From assembly GCA_016748015.1 (NCBI GenBank), contig JAAOMT010000577.1, positions 63,881 to 127,880 on the forward strand: a DNA stretch of 64,000 nt, written 5' to 3'. The notes under the pieces are model-generated. The model did not search any database. It was not told the origin of the DNA and was given only the letters and a program-made list of their open reading frames with translations. Below, in pieces: positions 58,512 through 64,000 of this stretch. The position numbers were made by a program, and so were the translations under genes. This DNA is from Geosiphon pyriformis. Taxonomy: Eukaryota; Glomeromycota; Glomeromycetes; Archaeosporales; Geosiphonaceae. Positions within the stretch are counted from its first letter, which is position 1. The number at the start of each line of letters is the position of its first letter.

Positions 58512-59657
58512 TCAAGTAGCTTCTATAGTTTTGAAAAGAATCTTTAATGCTTGATCGCAAGTATAGGGACGATATTTATTGCCCTTGCTATAATACCTAA
58601 TAGCCTTATGAAGATCCAAAGGAACTCCGAGACCACCTTGATAACAGCGAGCTGTATTAAATGCTCCACATTTTGATTCATCTAAAGCGGCTTTGCGAAA
58701 CCAAAAAACTGCCTTTAATAAATCCTTTCTTGTTCCCAGGTTATTCAGATAACTCCAACCCAGATCATTTTTTGAGGTTGGGTTACCACCCTCCGCTGAT
58801 TCTTTATACAATTGAAATGCTCGCGTCTCGTCTAATGGCACACCAAACCCATTTCGGTAACATACAGCAAGGCTTCTTAATGCTCCAGGATATTTTGTCT
58901 CTGCTGCCTTTTGATATATCTGAAATGCCTTATGTTCATCTTTTAGGACACCGTATCCTTTAAAGTAATAATAAGCGAGATTCAATTGTCCATGAATTTC
59001 ACCATTAACAGCTGATTTTTGAATATATTCCAGCGATTTTTCCAAATTTGCTTTGATCCCAAGACCTTGGCGATAACAATAACCGGTCTGGGTTTGAGCA
59101 AAAACGTTACCCAGATCTGCTGCAAACCTATAACGCTTAAAAGCCAACTCATAATCTTTATTGGTTCCAATTCCATAGTTTTGAAAAAACCCTGATAGGC
59201 AAACACAAGGAGGTATAGACGATTGTCCTTCTAACAACTCAAAAATTTCCTCCTCTATCTGGTTTGCTTTTTTAATAAAAGTTTTGAGTCCAGCTGCGAT
59301 AAATTCATCCTCGCCAGTAATAAGTGTAAGTTTAGTGAAAACTCCCAAAAGGTTTGTAATCAAGTTTTTTTCGAATGAATTGAGCCCTATAAACGGTATT
59401 TCACTGGCACTTAAATATGGCGAAAAGCAATTTTCTGGGAAGAGAGCTCTCTCTTTTTGATTTATCGATTTAGATCCAAATTTTGCTGCTATACGCTTAT
59501 AAATAAACAAGGGTGAGTTTGATTTGTTACCAAGATTTGCTTTTTTGGAAGATAAATGGCGAGACACTAATCCATTGTGTTCGTTTCCTTTCTTAGCGTC
59601 GATAGGATTTGTGAACTTTTGACGAAAAATTTCAAAACAATTCTCGACAAATGGCAT
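58512..59657 (-). CDS. Sel1-like-repeat protein, single exon, paralogue of the 49.7 kb gene
   Basis: 381 residues from ATG 59657 (MPFVENCFEIFRQKF). A polar, basic leader is followed by CFSPYLSASEIPFIG and LITGEDEFIAAGLKTF, then SGFFQNYGIGT. Seven units follow (KRYRFAADLGNVFAQ, EYIQKSAVNGEIHGQ, QLYKESAEGGNPTSK), and the terminal unit reads LDLHKAIRYYSKGNK. Leader, helical region and unit count parallel the plus-strand gene at 49.7-50.9 kb, so the two arose by an inverted duplication or a duplication plus inversion. Intact. Confidence 0.86.
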   Translation of the reverse strand: MPFVENCFEIFRQKFTNPIDAKKGNEHNGLVSRHLSSKKANLGNKSNSPLFIYKRIAAKFGSKSINQKERALFPENCFSPYLSASEIPFIGLNSFEKNLITNLLGVFTKLTLITGEDEFIAAGLKTFIKKANQIEEEIFELLEGQSSIPPCVCLSGFFQNYGIGTNKDYELAFKRYRFAADLGNVFAQTQTGYCYRQGLGIKANLEKSLEYIQKSAVNGEIHGQLNLAYYYFKGYGVLKDEHKAFQIYQKAAETKYPGALRSLAVCYRNGFGVPLDETRAFQLYKESAEGGNPTSKNDLGWSYLNNLGTRKDLLKAVFWFRKAALDESKCGAFNTARCYQGGLGVPLDLHKAIRYYSKGNKYRPYTCDQALKILFKTIEAT

Positions 59658-60360
59658 TGGAAGTAACTAGAAATATATTGTATTTAAAAATTAAAAACTT
59701 TTGTAATGGGCCTTATCAAGACTTGGAATAAAGTTTATCTATGTGTTTTTATTTTGAGTGTTACTATTAATAAATGAGAGTGGCCCGTTGAATGTTTCTC
59801 TGCAGACTCTATGACATTCATAACGCATAGACTTAATCTAGAGTGACCAATAGTTTTACCTAAAAATCCCGATGCTCATTTCTACGCTTCATTGCAGGAT
59901 GAAGTTTTGATATGAAAGATTTTATAAAATGAACAATTATATTTATACCCAAAATATTATATTTCCAATGTAATGTTATCAGAAAATTTTACTGTTTTTT
60001 TTTCATGTGAAATACTTGTATAAACTGTTGTTGTTAAAAGTTAGTTTTTTCTTTAAATGTGTTTTGAATTCTTTGTTAATAACATAAGTTTCTCTTTTTT
60101 GAATTTTTAAATGATTTTGCAATTAATAAATTATATTAAATTTTTTGCTTGAAATATTTGTTTATATAATTATTTTAATATATTTTTCAGCTCAAAGATG
60201 ATCCAAAAATTATAATAGTTTCATTTCATACAAGTTGGTAGCTAATTAAATAATATCAAACCTCACCGTGAGGTTCATCAAATGGACATTCATTCGAGCA
60301 TTGCGATTAGACTACTTTTGAACGAAGGATAATTGAGGAATAAATTAAATTGCTGTATAG
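59658..60360. other. intergenic, nothing recognised
   Basis: AT-rich spacer; upstream region of the minus-strand SLR gene. Confidence 0.5.
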
Positions 60361-60363
60361 CAT

Positions 60364-60580
60364 ATGAAGATTGGTCAGTTCGCAAATGGAAAAACGTTAT
60401 ATGGAAGAATGGATCACATGGTGATACATTGGATATTTTTCGAAAAGGGTATTCATTTCAAAATGATAACGCCCTGTCCATACTGCAAAACATGTTCAAG
60501 ATTGGATAAAACAAGAGAAGATTCTCAATCTCCAGACCTTTGCTTCTAAGAAATCTTGGCAATTTTGAAAAAGCATTACA
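60364..60580 (+). pseudogene. Tc1/mariner-type transposase scrap
   Basis: In shifting frames the plus strand shows VRKWKNVIWKNGS, then FQNDNA, then HTAKHVQDWIKQEKI. This is the order and spacing of a Tc1-family DDE transposase: the W-x-x-V-I-x-x-x-x-S strand, the second catalytic Asp in Q-x-D-N-A-P, and the H-T-A-K-x-V-x-x-W helix. Only about 70 codons survive, with frame changes and a degraded P-K-S-P-D-L-like tail. No inverted repeats were identified. A short, old fragment. Confidence 0.5.
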
Positions 60581-61378
60581 AGAAAAATAAAATTTCCAAA
60601 GTAATCAAATTGCAATATGTATTATATAAAGACAAAATATAAATGGCATGAGGCTCTTGGAAGACATGGATTAAACATCTGTCATTAATCGCAGTTATGT
60701 GATACTAGTTGTCAATATTGAATAATAAATGTTTAGCTCTATATCAAAAAGAATATAATTGACAGAATTGAGAAAAATTTTTAAAACTGATAATTATCAA
60801 AGATTTGATTAATAATATATTGTGAATTCACAAAATTATTATTATTAAAAATGATACATAATTTATTAATTAATATAAGTTCAATTTTAATAATAATGGT
60901 TGATAATATATGAATATTTTTTAATTTATAATATTTTATATTTAACATATTTCAATTATTTTTATTTTCATTATTAAAGATTTGATAATAATATAAAATT
61001 TTATCAAATTTCTTTTTCTTTGATTAATTTTTGAATAATTAAATTAACAACAATTGAATTTTAATTTTATTTATCTTACCTTTTATATTTTGTTATTTTA
61101 AGAATTTTGCAATCATTAAATACCAAAAAAATAATTTCGAGAATAATATTAAAAGCAGTTATGAAATTATTTCATTTTGGTAATGGTAATTTTATTTATG
61201 ATTTTAAAGTAATATATTTTGAAATACAGAAAGTGGTGCAATTGTTCATACTGAAAACTTTTTTTTAAAAAAAACCCCCCTCTCAAAAAAACATTTTTTC
61301 GATCTGAAAATACGAGATAGAATGAATGATTGAGCATAGGATAACATTATACTTTTACGCTATGCTATTTACTACATA
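60581..61378. other. AT-rich intergenic stretch
   Basis: Dominated by A/T runs; nothing supported. Confidence 0.5.
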
Positions 61379-63103
61379 CTAATTGGATTTTGCTAATACT
61401 ATGGCCTTACAAATAATTCTTCGCTTCGTGGGATTATCAAGATAAATACCAATAGCTGGGAACCCGCAGATATCTACTACCCCATTTTCATAATCCCATG
61501 ATCCTTCCATCAATCCGCTATCTAAAGGAGTTCCCGCTCCGAAGAACTTAATTTGGGGAATTTGTTCTTGGGTGTTTATCCGATAGAGAAAAATACAGAT
61601 GACTTGACGAATCACTTCAGCTGCTTGACTTGGGAATTCGGCTTTGTATTCTTCTGAAAGTATTTCGCGATAGTTTTCAATTTTCTCGAGTATAATTCTC
61701 GTCAACTTTTTAAAAAAGGGTTGGTTTTGATCTGAAAACGCATGCGATCCTAGTACCGCATACACTTGTTGTCGAACCTTGATGGGAGCCATTTTGGCAA
61801 ATTCATCGTTAATAATAAGAGTACTGGAATACTTTTCCATTAGGCCAATTAATGAATCTACTGTTGAAGAAATTGAGACTTCAAGGTTTCCACTGTTGTC
61901 AAATGTTGATTGTATGTTTTGGTTTTGTGCATAGTACTTTTGAATCGCATCTTGAATGGTCATTATAGTAAGTCCTTGTAATGCAAAGCTTACAGCTGTT
62001 TTTCCCTTAAAACTTGAAATTTGGGCTTCACAATTGAAGGCCTGTAGAAGTTTTTGACAGTTTTTAGAATTTAGCTTAAAATTACTACCTCGAACCTTAG
62101 TAAAATCACGAACTAAGTTTTGCAAATTTTCAATATCTTTGGTAAGCTGAACCGTGTTATTAGGATCATCATCTTTCCAACTGATAGGGGTTGCGTTTGA
62201 AGAAGCTTCCTTAGATTTCAAGTCCAAAGAGTGCACTTTTTTTTGAAGATTTTCAATTTCAGATCGAGCTTTGATAGAACTCTCTGAAATATTTTCTGAT
62301 TGTTTAGATTCTTGAACAAAATTACTTTTGTTAAATATATTGGTGGTGGCAGGATGCAATAAATCCAGATCATTAACACCATCATCATAATCTTTAATAT
62401 CTTTAAACTCATTTAGGATAGATTTTGACTTTTTTTTTCCCTTCAAAACGTGACCAAAGGAGCGAAAAGCGAGAATGCGTTGAAGACATATCCAGCGTAG
62501 GCAGCGAGTTTCTGAAATGCGAACTTTGCTTAAATAATCGTTATGAAAACTTTTCCAGTTTTTGATTACACCAAAGACTCTCAAATTCTGAAAAATATAT
62601 TCCATTATTTGGTTCCTTTTATTCTCATCGTTTTGTTTTCGAGCTTTAGCATATGACTGGAGTAGATCTTTCATGAGTTTGTTGGATTCCATCTCTATAT
62701 AGCCCTCTTGACAACACTCATCTAGTATATCTCGGATTGTAAAGAATTTGGGTAATTGCGCAGGTTCCTCAACATCTGCAACCATAATGAAGAGTAATAC
62801 ATATTCCTCAATAGTTTGCGCGATTCCATAAGTGTTGAAAATTATACTATAATGGTCTTGAACGCAAATGTCACCGTTCCCTTCAGGAAGGGGATGTTGA
62901 GGGCGAGTGTGATCGCGATTGTAATAATATCCAGAATTTTTTCTCGAGTTAGAGGGCTGAGTTTGAGACCGGTGGCTTGAACGGTTTTGATGAGTCTTCT
63001 CTGGCTTGTGTACTAATTCATACTCTTGTTCACCTCCTGTGAAATTTTGATTTTGGTTCAAATTTTCAGGGGCGTACTTGCGAAGTGGGTCAGTTTGAGC
63101 CAT
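61379..63103 (-). CDS. large uncharacterised protein
   Basis: A 574-residue single coding exon from ATG 63103 (MAQTDPLRKY). A TTTTTTTAG acceptor-like site lies 20-30 bases upstream, so a 5' untranslated exon is likely. Residues 20-75 are polar and rich in Ser, Gln and His. Residues 85-235 look helical and ordered, with an acidic stretch and several Trp, Cys and Arg (RCLRWICLQRILAFRSFG). A basic KGKKKSK follows, then a coiled-coil-like segment (about 280-350, EIENLQKKVHSLDLKSK). The C-terminal 220 residues seem to form another domain, ending in DICGFPAIGIYLD. I do not recognise either domain and see no catalytic motif, signal peptide or membrane helix. The long unbroken frame makes it a firm gene. 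Confidence 0.7.
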   Translation of the reverse strand: MAQTDPLRKYAPENLNQNQNFTGGEQEYELVHKPEKTHQNRSSHRSQTQPSNSRKNSGYYYNRDHTRPQHPLPEGNGDICVQDHYSIIFNTYGIAQTIEEYVLLFIMVADVEEPAQLPKFFTIRDILDECCQEGYIEMESNKLMKDLLQSYAKARKQNDENKRNQIMEYIFQNLRVFGVIKNWKSFHNDYLSKVRISETRCLRWICLQRILAFRSFGHVLKGKKKSKSILNEFKDIKDYDDGVNDLDLLHPATTNIFNKSNFVQESKQSENISESSIKARSEIENLQKKVHSLDLKSKEASSNATPISWKDDDPNNTVQLTKDIENLQNLVRDFTKVRGSNFKLNSKNCQKLLQAFNCEAQISSFKGKTAVSFALQGLTIMTIQDAIQKYYAQNQNIQSTFDNSGNLEVSISSTVDSLIGLMEKYSSTLIINDEFAKMAPIKVRQQVYAVLGSHAFSDQNQPFFKKLTRIILEKIENYREILSEEYKAEFPSQAAEVIRQVICIFLYRINTQEQIPQIKFFGAGTPLDSGLMEGSWDYENGVVDICGFPAIGIYLDNPTKRRIICKAIVLAKSN

Positions 63104-63545
63104 TTTGGAGAGAATATCCAAGACCTAAAAAAGCCAAATGATTTATTGATGACTAGATGTTAAATCAACATTATTGCAATCAAAATCAAGCAAATAAGTA
63201 ATCTCCGCATTTGGGTGTTTATGGCCACAGATTCCGTTATATTTGCTGTTATTAAGATATCTTATAGGAGATTATTATTTGAGATAATTGTAAGATGATT
63301 AGTTGGCATTTCACATGACCACTAGTCAATTAGAAATTGAGAAACTTCATCTGATAATCAAAAAGAAATTAACAGGGGAAATGTTATTTTATTTTTATTC
63401 TATATACACAATTATTATATTTTGGGATCTTTTTACAAAGATTCTGTATCTAATAAGGAATTCTAGTGACATTTTGGATAAAGTACAAGAATTTGTAAAA
63501 TTTGCTAACTTCAAAATTGTACTTGCATATTATGGGGAGGATAAA
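63104..63545. other. short spacer
   Basis: Lies between the P450 3' end and the large unknown gene. A plus frame over 63315-63560 overlaps the P450 3' end and is not supported. Confidence 0.45.
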
Positions 63546-64000
63546 TTATGGATATCTTAATGCTGCGGCAAAATCAACTCCATCTCGTGTTTCAAATCTT
63601 AGTTTGATTTTGTCTAAATCCGCAATTTCAGCATCCAGGTTGATTTTCATTGGTTTACTTGTGTGCGAGTCGATATCTGGTTCTATTTTAAAAAGGGCGA
63701 GAGTATAGCCAGTAATCATAAACATTTCTCGGTAGGCAAGATTGATTCCGGGACAACCTCGGCGACCTTTGCCAAAAGTCTAAGCAAATGCAATGATAAA
63801 TTTTCAGACAATTATTGGATCACTAATAGGATAAAATATTGAAGATTAACTTACCCAAGGATCGAGATTATCGTCATGGGCGATGTAATGGCCTTGTTCA
63901 TCAAGATATCTTTCTGGCCAGAATTTTTCGGGATTTTGATAAACCAAAGGATTTTTATTGATTGGTCCAAGATTAAGTACGATGGAGGCATCGGCTGGGA
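63546..64000 (-). CDS. cytochrome P450, 3' part, runs off the window
   Basis: Two exons are visible: the window edge to 63855, and 63779-63546, joined across a GTAAGT...TTAG intron in phase 0. The first part reads VLNLGPINKNP and then PEKFWPERYLDEQG, the PERF-like region. The second begins T-F-G-K-G-R-R-G-C-P-G, the heme-binding loop with its axial cysteine, followed by the helix AYREMFMITGYTLALF. These are defining P450 features. The enzyme would use heme iron to hydroxylate a small molecule, usually at the ER face in fungi. The N-terminal anchor, I-helix and ExxR motif lie outside the window, so the subfamily is not assigned. Confidence 0.92.

Noticed and set aside
63315-63560. Plus frame of about 80 codons with a hydrophobic stretch
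   Set aside because: Overlaps the 3' end of the P450 on the opposite strand, where the coding evidence is decisive.

Overview
The window looks nuclear and eukaryotic. It is AT-rich, and its coding genes are split by short introns (about 60-160 nt) with GT-AG borders and one GC-AG border. I see no operons, bacterial RNA genes or CRISPR. The gene content fits an early-diverging fungus, most likely Mucoromycota/Glomeromycotina: a large family of tandem Sel1-like-repeat (SLR) proteins, a kinase with a fungal-type hinge region, class-3 lipase-like proteins, an intron-rich mitochondrial-type short-chain dehydrogenase, and decayed Fanzor (eukaryotic TnpB) elements. The species assignment is inference.

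Layout. 1-1.2 kb: the 5' part of a kinase-like gene and a small two-exon gene, both minus. 1.5-2.8 kb: a lipase-like gene (plus). 4.2-5.0 kb: a three-exon acidic protein. 5.7-6.4 kb: an SLR pseudogene. 9.1-10.1 kb: a single-exon protein with a possible ubiquitin-like C-terminus. 11 kb: an SLR gene. 15.1-16.7 kb: a ten-exon SDR gene related to HSD17B10. 17.1-18.9 kb: an SLR scrap and Fanzor relic 1. 19.6-21.1 kb: an SLR gene. 22.5 kb: a single-pass membrane protein. 26.5 kb: an SLR gene. 27.7-29.4 kb: a C2-domain gene. 29.6-30.3 kb: an SLR pseudogene, followed by Fanzor relic 2. 32-38.6 kb: a gene-poor AT desert. 38.7-40.2 kb: a second lipase-like gene. 40.5-41.8 kb: an SLR gene. 42.7-44.4 kb: a Fanzor fragment and relic 3. 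46.4-59.7 kb: five SLR genes, with Fanzor relic 4 between the last two. 60.4 kb: a Tc1/mariner scrap. 61.4-63.1 kb: a large protein I do not recognise. 63.5-64 kb: the 3' end of a cytochrome P450.

The SLR genes are the organising theme: nine apparently intact genes, two pseudogenes and one scrap. Each has a roughly 60-residue helical N-terminal region ending in a G-[IV]-G-[TV]-like motif, then 4-9 units of about 36 residues. The last unit usually carries D-x-H-x-A. They look like products of local duplication, and several introns sit at the same repeat position and phase. The two lipase-like genes share intron positions and a Ser-to-Gly change at the nucleophile, which suggests a conserved pseudoenzyme family. 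The Fanzor relics are full of stops and frameshifts but keep recognisable RuvC-like and zinc-ribbon motifs, so this neighbourhood was repeatedly invaded by a TnpB-like element that is now dead here.

Starts were placed at ATG codons. Exon borders were inferred by eye from splice signals, reading frame and homology among paralogues, without transcripts.
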